From Burkholderia diffusa (GTDB lineage: Bacteria > Pseudomonadota > Gammaproteobacteria > Burkholderiales > Burkholderiaceae): a stretch of DNA of 64,000 bases. Every line of letters begins with the position of its first letter. Position 1 is the stretch's first letter. The translations under genes were made by a program, and so were the position numbers. The stretch lies in NCBI RefSeq assembly GCF_001718315.1, contig NZ_CP013363.1, positions 496,001 through 560,000 on the forward strand, given 5' to 3'. Positions 17,978 through 26,648 of the stretch are shown here, one piece after another. The notes below the pieces were generated by a model. It worked only from the letters and a program-made list of their open reading frames with translations, had not been told where the DNA came from and searched no databases.

Positions 17978-18993
17978 ACATCGGCATCGTCAACGATCTG
18001 CCGCTTGCCGTCGAGGCGCTGCGCCGCGTGATCGCGCTGCGCACCGACCATCGCGTGCTGTGGGTCGCGACGGATGGCGACGAGGCGGTGGATTTCTGCG
18101 TCGCGCATCCGCCCGACCTCGTGTTGATGGATCTCGTGATGCCGAAGCTCGACGGCGTCGCCGCGACACGGCAGATCATGGCGCGTGCGCCGTGCGCGAT
18201 CCTGATCGTGACCGCGAGCGTCAGCGCGAACACGTCGTCGGTCTACGAGGCGATGGGCGCCGGCGCGCTCGACGCGGTCGATACGCCGACGCTCGCGCTC
18301 GGCCTGCCGTCGGATGCGGGCCCGCAGCCGCTGCTCGCGAAGATCGACCAGATCGGCCGCCTGCTCGAAAGCCGGACCGTGACGCTCGTGCCGCCCGGGC
18401 CGACCCCCGCTCGCGGCCTGCCGACGTTGATCGCGATCGGCGCGTCGGCGGGCGGGCCGACTGCACTCACCGCGCTGCTGCGTGCGCTGCCGGCCGATTT
18501 TCCGGCTGCACTCGTGATCGTGCAGCACGTCGACCAGGCGTTCGCGGTCGGCATGGCGGAGTGGCTCGACGGCTATACGCGGCTGCCCGTGCGTGTCGCG
18601 CGGCAGGGCAGTGTGCCGCAGGCGGGCGAGGTGCTGCTCGCGGCCACCAACGATCACCTGTCCATGTCGCCGCGCGGCGTGCTCGGCTATACGCGGCATC
18701 CGGCCGAGACGCCATACCGGCCGTCGATCGACGTGTTCTTCAACAGCGTCGCCGATGGCTGGCAGGGCGACGCGCTCGGCGTGCTGCTGACCGGAATGGG
18801 GCGCGACGGGGCGCTCGGGCTGAAGGCGATGCGCGCGAAGGGGTGCTACACGATCGCGCAGGACGAGGCGACGAGCGCCGTCTACGGGATGCCGAAGGCG
18901 GCCGCGGCGATCGGCGCCGCGTCGGCGATCCTGCCGCTCGAGCGCATCGCGCCGCAACTGATCTCGCGCGTGATGCGCACGCCGCCCGACTGA
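17974..18993 (+). CDS. wspF: CheB-type protein-glutamate methylesterase WspF
   Basis: A 339-residue protein: receiver domain with D53 (VLMDLVMPKLDG) and C-terminal methylesterase with the catalytic triad Ser158 (GASAGGP), His185 (VQHVD) and Asp278 (GMGRDG). It demethylates WspA and so resets the system; loss of wspF is the classic route to Wsp hyperactivation. In Pseudomonas wspR follows at this point, but here the operon ends and a fluoride-related locus begins, confirming that no diguanylate cyclase is encoded in the operon. Confidence 0.93.
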   Translation: MNIGIVNDLPLAVEALRRVIALRTDHRVLWVATDGDEAVDFCVAHPPDLVLMDLVMPKLDGVAATRQIMARAPCAILIVTASVSANTSSVYEAMGAGALDAVDTPTLALGLPSDAGPQPLLAKIDQIGRLLESRTVTLVPPGPTPARGLPTLIAIGASAGGPTALTALLRALPADFPAALVIVQHVDQAFAVGMAEWLDGYTRLPVRVARQGSVPQAGEVLLAATNDHLSMSPRGVLGYTRHPAETPYRPSIDVFFNSVADGWQGDALGVLLTGMGRDGALGLKAMRAKGCYTIAQDEATSAVYGMPKAAAAIGAASAILPLERIAPQLISRVMRTPPD

Positions 18994-19022
18994 CGGCGCG
19001 GCGGCGGCCTCGGCGGGCCGCA

Positions 19023-19052
19023 TTGCGCGCGCCGCGCGGCGTCGCGTACAAT
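19023..19052 (+). promoter_or_regulatory. probable sigma-70 promoter for the fluoride locus
   Basis: TTGCGC at 19023-19028 and TACAAT at 19047-19052 are separated by 18 bp. Transcription would start near 19059, directly ahead of the riboswitch aptamer that begins around 19061. The spacing makes the aptamer the first element of the transcript. Confidence 0.6.
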
Positions 19053-19060
19053 TGCCGCCT

Positions 19061-19150
19061 GCGGAGATGGCATGCCTCCCTGCGGCCGGCCCGGCGCGTC
19101 GCGCGCGGTTCGGCCCTCAACCGCCGGTTGCCCGGCTGATGATGCCTGCG
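19061..19150 (+). ncRNA. fluoride riboswitch (crcB motif)
   Basis: The region matches the crcB aptamer layout. The first stem is formed by GGAG (19063-19066) with CTCC (19076-19079) around the GATG conserved segment. The AACCGCC segment lies at 19119-19125, followed by a GCCGG/CCGGC stem and the conserved GGCTGATG near 19134-19141. The pseudoknot partners GGCAT (19069-19073) and ATGCC (19142-19146) are exactly complementary. A GC-rich insertion lies between the first stem and AACCGCC. The downstream gene encodes a CLC protein of the fluoride-exporting type, a known partner of this riboswitch. Fluoride binding would allow expression. A covariance-model search would settle it. Confidence 0.82.
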
Positions 19151-19234
19151 TGTTCCTGGGTCGTCAGGAGGTCGCAGGCCGTCCATGCGGTATTCTGCCG
19201 CCCAGGTTTTGATGTCCCGTCGAATCTGGAAATC

Positions 19235-20476
19235 ATGCTTTTCTCGACTTCTGCCGATTTTTTCGCGACCGTGCGCTACGTGTGCCGCTGGCTCGCGCTT
19301 TCCGCCCTGCTTGGCGCGCTGGCCGGCACGGCTTCCGCGTTGTTCCTGATCGCGCTCGATTGGGCGACCGGCACGCGAGTCACGCATCCGTGGCTGCTGT
19401 GGGGGCTGCCGGCCGCCGGTTTCGCGACCGGCTGGGTCTACCACCGGTTCGGCCAGTCGGTCGCGCGCGGCAACAACCTGCTGATCGACGAAATTCACGA
19501 TCCGAAGGCGCTCGTGCCGAAGCGGATGGCGCCGCTCGTGCTCGTCGCGACCGTCGTCACGCACCTGTTCGGCGGGTCGGCCGGCCGCGAGGGCACGGCC
19601 GTGCAGATGGGCGGCGCGCTCGCCGATCGCGTCACGCACCTGTTCCGGCTCGATCGCGAGCATCGGCGCGTGCTGCTGATGGGCGGCATCGCGGCCGGGT
19701 TCTCGTCGGTGTTCGGTACGCCGCTCGCGGGCGCCGTGTTCGGGCTCGAGGTGCTCGCGATCGGCCGCGTGCGGTACGACGCGCTGCTGACCTGCGTCGC
19801 GTCGGCGATCGTCGCGGACGTCGTGTGCCGCGCGTGGGGCGTGCATCACACCGTCTATGCGATTCCGTTCGTGCCGGCCGTGTCGGCGGCGCGGTTGGCC
19901 GCGACGGTCGTCGCCGGTGTCGCGTTCGGCGTCGTCGGCCGGCTGTTCGCGTTCGCGACGCATGCGCTGACCGCATGGTTTCGCCGCGTCGTGCGCTATG
20001 CGCCGCTGCAGCCGGTGCTCGGCGGCGCGCTGGTGGCCGTGGCCGCCACCGTGCTGAACGTGCCGCAGTATCTCGGGCTCGGAATTCCGACGATCGAGGC
20101 CGCGTTTCACGGGCCGCTGCCGGCTTACGATTTCGCGGGCAAGTTCGCGTTTACCGTCGTCACGCTCGCGTCGGGATTCAAGGGCGGCGAGGTGACGCCG
20201 CTGTTCTATATCGGCGCGACGCTCGGCAACGCGCTCGGCCAGGTGCTCGCACTGCCGGTGCCGGTGCTCGCGGGGCTCGGCTTCGTCGCGGTGTTCGCGG
20301 GCGCGGCCAATACGCCGATCGCGTCGACGATCATGGCGATCGAACTGTTCGGCGCGGATGTCGGCGTCTATGCGATCGTCGCTTGCGTGGTCGCGTATCT
20401 GTTTTCCGGACACGCGGGGATTTATCGATCGCAGCGGGTGGCGGTGGGGAAGGGCGCGCGGGTGGAGGCGGAGTGA
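19235..20476 (+). CDS. CLC-type fluoride/proton antiporter (CLC-F subfamily)
   Basis: A 413-residue CLC family membrane protein. The canonical chloride-binding GSGIP motif is replaced by GNNL at 79-82, and the gating Glu119 lies in GREGT rather than GREGP, both features of the CLC-F clade. Later CLC signatures are GFKGGEVTPLFYIG and GAANTPIAS. CLC-F proteins expel cytoplasmic fluoride in exchange for protons. ATG 19235 follows TGGAAAT and begins just before TM1; an in-frame ATG at 19052 would start inside the promoter and riboswitch and is rejected. The riboswitch upstream independently supports the fluoride role. Confidence 0.87.
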   Translation: MLFSTSADFFATVRYVCRWLALSALLGALAGTASALFLIALDWATGTRVTHPWLLWGLPAAGFATGWVYHRFGQSVARGNNLLIDEIHDPKALVPKRMAPLVLVATVVTHLFGGSAGREGTAVQMGGALADRVTHLFRLDREHRRVLLMGGIAAGFSSVFGTPLAGAVFGLEVLAIGRVRYDALLTCVASAIVADVVCRAWGVHHTVYAIPFVPAVSAARLAATVVAGVAFGVVGRLFAFATHALTAWFRRVVRYAPLQPVLGGALVAVAATVLNVPQYLGLGIPTIEAAFHGPLPAYDFAGKFAFTVVTLASGFKGGEVTPLFYIGATLGNALGQVLALPVPVLAGLGFVAVFAGAANTPIASTIMAIELFGADVGVYAIVACVVAYLFSGHAGIYRSQRVAVGKGARVEAE

Positions 20477-20511
20477 CGGCGGCGGGCGCGACGTGTCGAC
20501 GGAAAGCGATA

Positions 20512-20536
20512 CCCGGTGATCGCGCCGATCACCGGG
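20512..20536. terminator. perfect palindromic hairpin between convergent genes
   Basis: An 11-bp perfect stem (CCCGGTGATCG / CGATCACCGGG) with a 3-nt loop lies between the convergent CLC-F and riboflavin synthase genes. There is no T-run on either side, so it could be an inefficient bidirectional terminator or a 3'-end stabilising hairpin. Confidence 0.45.
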
Positions 20537-20551
20537 AACGAGGCGCGTCCG

Positions 20552-21265
20552 TCACGCCTTCGGCAGTTTCGCGACGTTCCGCGCGAGCAGTTCCTCGATG
20601 TCGATGCCTTTCTCCGCGAGCAAGGCCGTCACGACGCCGGTCAGCTCCCCGAGCGTCTCCTTGACCGACTCGCGGATCGTATCCACGACGACCTGGGTGC
20701 TGCGTTCGATCTCGATATTGACCTTGTCGCCGACGCCTTTGGCATCGAAGGTGGTCGCGCGTCGCGTTTCGGGAATCAGCCAGACTTCGAACCAGCCTTC
20801 GTCGCGATTGACGTCCGACACGGTGAGGCTGCAGCCGTTGATCGCGATATAGCCCTTCGCGAACACATAGCGTTTGAAATCGGCCGGCACGCCGATGCGG
20901 ACCATCCGGTTGTGTTCGGACGACGCGATATGCAGGATGGTCCCCATGAAGTCGACGTGACCGGACAGCGGATGCCCGCCGATTTCCGCGCCGTCCTTCG
21001 CGGCCCGCTCCACGTTGACGCGGGCGCCGGTCGCCAGCTCGGCCAGCGTGGTGATTCTCAGGCTCGGCAACATCACGTCGAAGTCGATCAGCAGCGGCGA
21101 GTGGATGGTCGTCACCGTCAGGCAGACGCCGTCGACCGAGACGCTCGCGCCGATCTCGATGCCGGTGGTGAACCGCTCGGGGAACTCGATGGTGAACGTT
21201 CTCAGTTCGCCGTGATCCTTGATGGCCTTGATGATGCCAACACCCTGAACAATGCCTGTAAACAT
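20552..21265 (-). CDS. riboflavin synthase alpha-subunit family protein
   Basis: A 237-residue protein of two lumazine-binding barrels. Barrel one has MFTGIVQG at the N-terminus, SVDGVCLTV with the conserved Cys and IGGHPLSGHVD; barrel two has GYIAINGCSLTV and a final NIEIERSTQ. The C-terminus carries about 35 extra helical residues relative to typical 200-215 residue enzymes. It would convert two lumazines to riboflavin. It is alone here, not in a rib operon, and Burkholderia normally has ribE with the chromosomal rib genes, so this may be a second copy. No FMN riboswitch was seen upstream. Confidence 0.85.
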   Translation of the reverse strand: MFTGIVQGVGIIKAIKDHGELRTFTIEFPERFTTGIEIGASVSVDGVCLTVTTIHSPLLIDFDVMLPSLRITTLAELATGARVNVERAAKDGAEIGGHPLSGHVDFMGTILHIASSEHNRMVRIGVPADFKRYVFAKGYIAINGCSLTVSDVNRDEGWFEVWLIPETRRATTFDAKGVGDKVNIEIERSTQVVVDTIRESVKETLGELTGVVTALLAEKGIDIEELLARNVAKLPKA

Positions 21266-21369
21266 GATCCGCCTTTCGTCGCAAATTGCCTGGCCGACAT
21301 GATAAGTGATCCCGGAAAAGGCAACGCGGCGGCGCGCGGTTCAGGGGCGGCCGGCGATATCCGCAGACG

Positions 21370-21398
21370 AAAAAAGGGCCGTGCACATGGCACGGCCC
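21370..21398 (-). terminator. rho-independent terminator after the ABC exporter gene
   Basis: On the minus strand a 9-bp stem (GGGCCGTGC / GCACGGCCC) with a 5-nt loop is followed by six T residues. It lies about 75 bp after the ABC transporter stop and before the riboflavin synthase start, so it separates the two minus-strand genes. Confidence 0.85.
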
Positions 21399-21471
21399 CG
21401 CTCCGTCTACGGTCGGGGCGATGCGGCCAGGCGGCGATCCCACCGCCGGGCCGCATCGCGACACGCTTGCG

Positions 21472-23334
21472 CTACACCTCGGTCGGCTCTCCCAGCGGCC
21501 CGGTGGCGTCGTCCGCCGTGTGCCGCGGCGAATCGATCAGGCCCTTCGCCAGCTCCAGCGCCTGCCGCTCGAACAACCGGCGATAAATCCCGCCGTCGAT
21601 GCGGATCAGCGCGTCGTGGCTGCCTTCCTCGATCACCTTGCCGCGATCGAGCACGAGCAGGCGGTCGAGCGAGCGCACCGTCGACAGCCGGTGCGCGACG
21701 ACGAGCGTCGTGCGGCCGACCATCAGCCGCTCCATCGCCTGCTGGATCAGCACCTCGCTTTCGCTATCGAGGCTCGACGTCGCTTCGTCGAGAATCAGGA
21801 TCGGTGCATCCGCGAGGAATGCGCGCGCGATCGCGACGCGCTGGCGTTCGCCGCCCGACAGCTTGATGCCGCGCTCGCCGACGAGCGTGTCATAGCCGTC
21901 CGGCAGCGCGACGATGAAGTCGTGCGCGCTGGCGAGACGCGCGGCGCGCTCGATCTCCGCGCGGCTCGCGTCGGGACGCGCATACGCGATGTTCTCCGCC
22001 AGCGTGCGGTGGAACAGAACGGGTTCCTGCTGGACGATCGCGATCTGGCTGCGCAGCGAATCCTGCCGCACCTGCGCGATATCCTGGCCGTCGATCGTGA
22101 TGCGCCCGCCCGACACGTCGTACAGACGCTGGATCAGCTTGATGAACGTCGTCTTGCCCGACCCGGAATGGCCGACGAGGCCGACGCGCTCGCCAGGCGC
22201 GATGCGCATCGAGAAGTCGTCGTACAGCGGCACCGGATGGTTGCCGTAACGGAACGTCACGTGCTCGAAGCGGATCTCGCCTTGCCCGATCCGGATTGCC
22301 GGCGCGCCGGGACGATCGTCGATGCCGAGCGGCTGGCGCTCGAGTGCGACGAGCTCTTCCATGTCGTTGACCGAGCGCTGCAGGTTGCGGATGTGCATGC
22401 CGACGTCGCGCAGGTAGCCCTGCAGCATGAAGAACATCGTCAGCGAGAACGCGATGTCGCCGACGCTCGCTTCGTCGTTTGCCCACAGCCGCAGCGCGAC
22501 GCCGATCATCGCCGCCTGCATCGCGACGAGCATCGCCCCTTGCAGCCCGCCGTTGAGCGTGCCGCGTACCCACGTGCGGCGCGTGCGCTGACGCCACTTG
22601 TCGATCACGCGCGCGAGCCGCGCTTCCTCGCGCGTCTCCGCGCCGAACGCCTTGACGACCGCGTTGCAGCTCACCGCGTCCGCGAGTGCGCCGCCCATGC
22701 GCGTGTCCCACAAATTGCCGAGCCGTGCTGCCGGCGCGACGATGCCGAGCGACACCGCGACCGTCACCGAGATGTACAGCAGCGAACCCGCGCCGACGAC
22801 GAGCCCCATCACCGGCCAGTGCGTGCCGAGCAGCACGGTCGCGCCGACGAGCATCGTGACCGACGGCAGCAGTGCGATCAGCACGGTGTCGTTGAGCAGG
22901 TCGAGCGCCCAGATCCCGCGCGTGATCTTGCGCACGGTCGACCCCGCGAAGCTGTTCGCATGCCAGTCGGTCGAGAAACGCTGCACGCGATGGAACGACG
23001 CCGAGGCGATCTCGCTCATCATCTTCAGCGTGAGCGTGATGATGTTCAGGTAGACGCCCTGCCGCAGCAGCGTCGCGCCGATGCCGAGCGCGGCCAGCGT
23101 GCCGAACGCGACGACGGCCGAATGCCACGCGGCGGCGCGGTCGGTCAGGCCGGTCGACAGCGCATCGACGAGGCGCCCGGCGAACAGCGGCGTGAGCACG
23201 TCGGCAAGCGCGCCGAGCAGCGCCAGGGTCGTGATCGTCGCGATGCGCACCGGCTGCTTGCGCCAATAGCGGAACGTGAAGCCGAAGACGGCCTGGAATG
23301 CCTGGCCGCCCAGATGGGTGGTTTTTCTGGTCAT
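21472..23334 (-). CDS. ABC-type exporter, fused permease and ATPase
   Basis: A 620-residue half-transporter. The N-terminal ~330 residues contain about six transmembrane helices. The ATPase domain has Walker A (GHSGSGKTTF), signature LSGGERQRVA and Walker B (ILILDEATSSLDSES), plus an H-loop in VVAHRLSTV. Such proteins dimerise and export lipids, peptides or drugs; the cargo is not readable. A short ORF with a strong ribosome-binding site lies about 130 bp upstream on the same strand and could be a leader. Confidence 0.9.
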   Translation of the reverse strand: MTRKTTHLGGQAFQAVFGFTFRYWRKQPVRIATITTLALLGALADVLTPLFAGRLVDALSTGLTDRAAAWHSAVVAFGTLAALGIGATLLRQGVYLNIITLTLKMMSEIASASFHRVQRFSTDWHANSFAGSTVRKITRGIWALDLLNDTVLIALLPSVTMLVGATVLLGTHWPVMGLVVGAGSLLYISVTVAVSLGIVAPAARLGNLWDTRMGGALADAVSCNAVVKAFGAETREEARLARVIDKWRQRTRRTWVRGTLNGGLQGAMLVAMQAAMIGVALRLWANDEASVGDIAFSLTMFFMLQGYLRDVGMHIRNLQRSVNDMEELVALERQPLGIDDRPGAPAIRIGQGEIRFEHVTFRYGNHPVPLYDDFSMRIAPGERVGLVGHSGSGKTTFIKLIQRLYDVSGGRITIDGQDIAQVRQDSLRSQIAIVQQEPVLFHRTLAENIAYARPDASRAEIERAARLASAHDFIVALPDGYDTLVGERGIKLSGGERQRVAIARAFLADAPILILDEATSSLDSESEVLIQQAMERLMVGRTTLVVAHRLSTVRSLDRLLVLDRGKVIEEGSHDALIRIDGGIYRRLFERQALELAKGLIDSPRHTADDATGPLGEPTEV

Positions 23335-23463
23335 GTATTGTTGCCCGGCGCGTCGCGCGACGGGACTTTCCGGTTCGGAGAACGTCGAAAACGCAACAGC
23401 CCTGCCGCGCGGACCACGCGGGCGAAACGAAACGGACTGTCGGGAAAATGCGCGGGCTGGCGA

Positions 23464-23556
23464 GTTAGCGGAGCACTCGGGAGCCGGCGCGGGCGACGGG
23501 CTGGATCAGCCGCGCCGTGGGACCACGTTCGGGAAGGCTGCTGGCATTCGGAACAT
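23464..23556 (-). CDS. possible 30-residue leader ORF upstream of the ABC exporter
   Basis: An ATG (read leftwards from 23556) is preceded by the near-perfect ribosome-binding site AGGGAGGTG with 3 bp spacing to the start region. It opens a 30-residue frame starting MFRMPAAFPNVVPTARL and ending in TAA. It precedes the ABC exporter gene on the same strand. No family was recognised. It could be a regulatory leader peptide or a small protein; the ribosome-binding site is the main evidence. Confidence 0.4.
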
Positions 23557-23819
23557 CTGCACCTCCCTGAAGTGAACGGTTGAAAGGACGCCGAAAAGAC
23601 GTGAAGGGATTTTATCAGCAGTGCCGCAGGCGCCGCAACGTCTGACGAATGCGGCGTTGCAGCGTCGATACGGTTAGTATTCGGGCTTTCGGCCCTTTTT
23701 CGTGTGGATTCCGCGGTGCGGTGCCGCACGGGGTGGCGGGCCGATCGATTACACTTTGCCGCTGCGCGCCGGCCGCCGCGGCCCCGCGGATTCACCCCTG
23801 ATACATTCCTGAGGAAACG

Positions 23820-24701
23820 ATGAGCGACGTTCAGCAAGGCATCCTGGCTCCGATCGACACGGCGGCCCGATACCTCACTTTCACGATTTCGAACAACGTC
23901 AACGTGGCAGCGGCGCTGACGGCACTGCGCGAGCTCGTCGACGGGCGCGACACGGTCGCGGGCTTCGGACACGCGCTGGCCGCACACCTCGGGCGCCCGG
24001 TTCCGGGCCTCACCGAATACCCGGCGTTCGCGGTGAACGACCGCACGCTGCCGATCACGCCGGCCGACGTCTGGGTCTGGCTGCGCGGCGACGATCGGGG
24101 CGAGCTGGTGCTGCGGGCGCGGGCGATCGAGCGCGCGCTTGCGCCGGCGTTCGCGCTGCAGGACGTGGTCGACGGTTTCCGCTATTCGAACGATCGCGAC
24201 CTGTCGGGTTACGAGGACGGCACGGAGAACCCGACCGGCGACGACGCGCTGGCCGCGGCGATCGTCACGGGGCAGGGCGCGGGTCTCGACGGCTCGAGCT
24301 TCGTCGCGGTTCAGCAATGGCTGCACGACTTCGACCGGATGGACAGCATCGCATCCGGCGACATGGATCACATCATCGGCCGTCGCCGCTCGGACAACGA
24401 GGAACTCGACGACGCGCCCGAGTTCGCACACGTGAAGCGCACCGCGCAGGAGAGCTTCGAGCCGGAGGCGTTCATGCTGCGCCGTTCGTCGCCGTGGGCG
24501 GATGCGCGCCGCGCGGGGCTCTACTTCGTCGCGTTCGGCTGCTCGTTCCGCGCGTTTGACGTGCAGATGCGCCGGATGAGCGGTGCGGACGACGGTATCG
24601 TCGACGGCCTGTTCCGCTTCACGCGACCGCTGACAGGCGCGTATTTCTGGTGCCCGCCGGTGAAGGACGGCAAGCTGGACCTGTCCGCGCTCGGACTGTA
24701 A
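23820..24701 (+). CDS. Dyp-type heme peroxidase
   Basis: A 293-residue dye-decolorizing peroxidase. The family motif GxxDG is present as G130-Y-E-D133-G134 with Asp133 as the peroxide-activating residue, the proximal heme ligand is His204 (EFAHVKR), and a distal Arg lies in MLRRSSPW (221-222). There is no signal peptide, so it is cytosolic, resembling the YfeX-like class. It reduces peroxides using organic electron donors. It is monocistronic and ends at a strong terminator. Confidence 0.93.
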   Translation: MSDVQQGILAPIDTAARYLTFTISNNVNVAAALTALRELVDGRDTVAGFGHALAAHLGRPVPGLTEYPAFAVNDRTLPITPADVWVWLRGDDRGELVLRARAIERALAPAFALQDVVDGFRYSNDRDLSGYEDGTENPTGDDALAAAIVTGQGAGLDGSSFVAVQQWLHDFDRMDSIASGDMDHIIGRRRSDNEELDDAPEFAHVKRTAQESFEPEAFMLRRSSPWADARRAGLYFVAFGCSFRAFDVQMRRMSGADDGIVDGLFRFTRPLTGAYFWCPPVKDGKLDLSALGL

Positions 24702-24719
24702 GCGCCGGACGATATCCGC

Positions 24720-24761
24720 AAACGGGCGGGCCGCGCATCGTGCGCGGCCCGCCCGTTTTTT
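24720..24761. terminator. bidirectional rho-independent terminator
   Basis: A long perfect stem (AAACGGGCGGGCCGCGC with its complement) and a short loop end in six T residues on the plus strand and are preceded by A residues. It lies between the convergent Dyp peroxidase and OsmC genes and can serve both. Confidence 0.92.
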
Positions 24762-24814
24762 GTTTGCCGCGTACCGATCTGCGTGGATCGTGCGCGGCGC
24801 GGTACATCGCCCCG

Positions 24815-25216
24815 TCAGTTCAGCGTCGTTTCGATGCGCGTGCCGCGCTTGATGAACAGCGTCACCGGCGTCTTCTCGCAGATTTCCGCGAGCCGCTGGC
24901 GCTGCGCATCGTCGAGCGGGCCATCGAGCGTCACGACGCGGCGCACGTATTGCTGTCCCTCGCGATCGGCGTGCAGCTCGGTGCGCACATCGATGCGCAC
25001 GGCCGGCCACGTCTTGCGCTGCATGTACATGCGCAGCGTCGCAGCCGTGCACTGCGCGAGGCCGGCCAGCACGAACTCGAACGGCGCCGGCCCGAAGCCC
25101 TGTCCGCCTTCGCGCGGCGCTTCGTCGCCGGTCAGCGCGTGCGTGCCGGCCTGCAGCTGGACGACGTAGTCGAGCGCGTCGGCGGCGAGGGTGGCGGCAG
25201 CATGGATGAGCGGCAT
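24815..25216 (-). CDS. OsmC/Ohr family peroxiredoxin-like protein
   Basis: A 133-residue OsmC-fold protein. The two redox cysteines are Cys56 (GLAQCTAATLRMY) and Cys113 (EICEKTPVTLF), spaced as in thiol-dependent organic hydroperoxide reductases of this family. The start at 25216 has GGAG upstream. A LysR regulator gene lies about 110 bp upstream on the same strand, so the two may be co-transcribed. It would reduce organic hydroperoxides in the cytosol. Confidence 0.88.
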   Translation of the reverse strand: MPLIHAAATLAADALDYVVQLQAGTHALTGDEAPREGGQGFGPAPFEFVLAGLAQCTAATLRMYMQRKTWPAVRIDVRTELHADREGQQYVRRVVTLDGPLDDAQRQRLAEICEKTPVTLFIKRGTRIETTLN

Positions 25217-25325
25217 GGCAAGTCTCCGGTAAGCAGGGAAAGAGGCGGCCGCGGCGATGCGCGGCGTGCGAGCCGTCAGCATACCGTCTCGAGGAAAATC
25301 GCGGGTGCTGCGTGCGTCGACGAGG

Positions 25326-26264
25326 CTAGCCAGGATCAGCCGGCGACGCCGGCACTCCGGCACTTCGGCGCACGAGCGTGGCGACGCGTTCGCGCACCCA
25401 CTGGTGCGCGCGGTCCGTCTCGCGCGACTCGTGCCAGTACGCGAGCAGCGGAAACGGCTTGAGCCGCAGCGGCAGCGGCTGCACGGCGATCGGCAGCATC
25501 GCCGCCATGCGCAGCGCATACGTGCGCGGCAGCGTCAGCAGCAGGTCGCCCGTCGCGGCGATCTGGCAGGCGGCGAAGTAATGCTGGCAAACGAGCTGGA
25601 TGTGACGGAGGCGCCCGTCGTTGCCGAGCAGCACGTCGAGCGATTGCGGTTCGCCGAGCGGCGACACCGCGACATGCCGCGCGGCGAAATAGTCGCCGCG
25701 CCGCAGCGGACCGCCCGTCAACGGATGATCGTGCCGCATCGCGACGACCAGCGAATCGTCGAGCAGGTGTTCGGTCGCGATGCGCGGACCGGTCTGCACG
25801 CGTCGATCGATGACCAGGTCGAGATCGCCCGACGCGAGCTCGCGTTCGATGTCGTGTACCGCGATGCGGCGGCTCACGAATCGCAGGCCCGGCGCTTCGT
25901 GGGCGAACGCGGCGACGATCCGCGGCAGCGCGATCGATTCGAGCACGTCGCGAATGCCGACCGCGATGCTCAGGTCGAGCGTCGCCGGGTCGAATGCCGA
26001 CGGGTCGCGCGCGGTGCGTTGCAGGCCGGCGAGGTGAAGCTGCACGTCCGCGATGATCGTGCGCGTGCGCTCGGTCGGCACGACGCGGTTGCCCTGGCGG
26101 ACGAACAGCGGGTCGTCGAAATGCGCGCGCAGCCGGTTGAGCGCATGCGTGACGGCTGGTTGCGTCAGGTGTAGCGCACGGGCGGCCGCACCGATGCCGC
26201 CGTACACGTAGACCGCATCGAGCACGCGGAACAGGTTCAGGTCGAGACGATGATCGGCGGGCAC
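25326..26264 (-). CDS. LysR family transcriptional regulator
   Basis: The N-terminal winged helix is clear: LDLNLFRVLDAVYVYGGIGAAARALHLTQPAVTHALNRLR, followed by a periplasmic-binding-like effector domain (VGIRDVLESIALPRIVAAF). I chose the GTG at 26264 (312 residues), which places the HTH at the usual position; the open frame extends to 26453 (375 residues) but the added N-terminus is low-complexity. The start is uncertain. It is encoded upstream of the OsmC gene in the same direction. Its inducer is unknown. Confidence 0.85.
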   Translation of the reverse strand: MPADHRLDLNLFRVLDAVYVYGGIGAAARALHLTQPAVTHALNRLRAHFDDPLFVRQGNRVVPTERTRTIIADVQLHLAGLQRTARDPSAFDPATLDLSIAVGIRDVLESIALPRIVAAFAHEAPGLRFVSRRIAVHDIERELASGDLDLVIDRRVQTGPRIATEHLLDDSLVVAMRHDHPLTGGPLRRGDYFAARHVAVSPLGEPQSLDVLLGNDGRLRHIQLVCQHYFAACQIAATGDLLLTLPRTYALRMAAMLPIAVQPLPLRLKPFPLLAYWHESRETDRAHQWVRERVATLVRRSAGVPASPADPG

Positions 26265-26648
26265 GGACGAAGTCGGCGTGGTGGACGGTGGAGCGATTCT
26301 AATGGATGCGCGAACGGCGGAATGCGGGGCTGCGTGCGCTGGAGAAACGATCGATGCGTGTCGAAAGCGATCGGCGTCTCTGCGCGAGCGTGCACGCATC
26401 CGCTGCGCGACGCGCGCCTGCCCGTCGGCATGCGCATTTCCGCGCGGCCGCACAAGCGGGCGGCGACGGCCTGTAGAAATCCGCCATCATGCTGTCGCGG
26501 TCGGCCATTTGATGCCAAAGACCCGACCCGTTCGGCTAAGATGCCGTCGCTTCATATTTCGAGATAGCCGTCCCTGTCGCACGAGTTCAAACCAAATATA
26601 AGCCTGACAGTTCGACGGCATTAAAAGAAGTCGAAACAGTCCGGGGGC
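26265..26648. other. intergenic region between LysR and the GlxA-like regulator
   Basis: A 384 bp region between divergent regulators. No gene is supported. Base composition drops near 26560-26640, consistent with promoters, but no hexamer pair was convincing. If the LysR gene starts at 26453 it would cover half of this stretch. Confidence 0.3.

Noticed and set aside
19052..19234. Upstream ATG for the CLC gene at 19052
   Set aside because: It lies in the -10 element and its frame runs through the riboswitch; the membrane domain starts properly at 19235.
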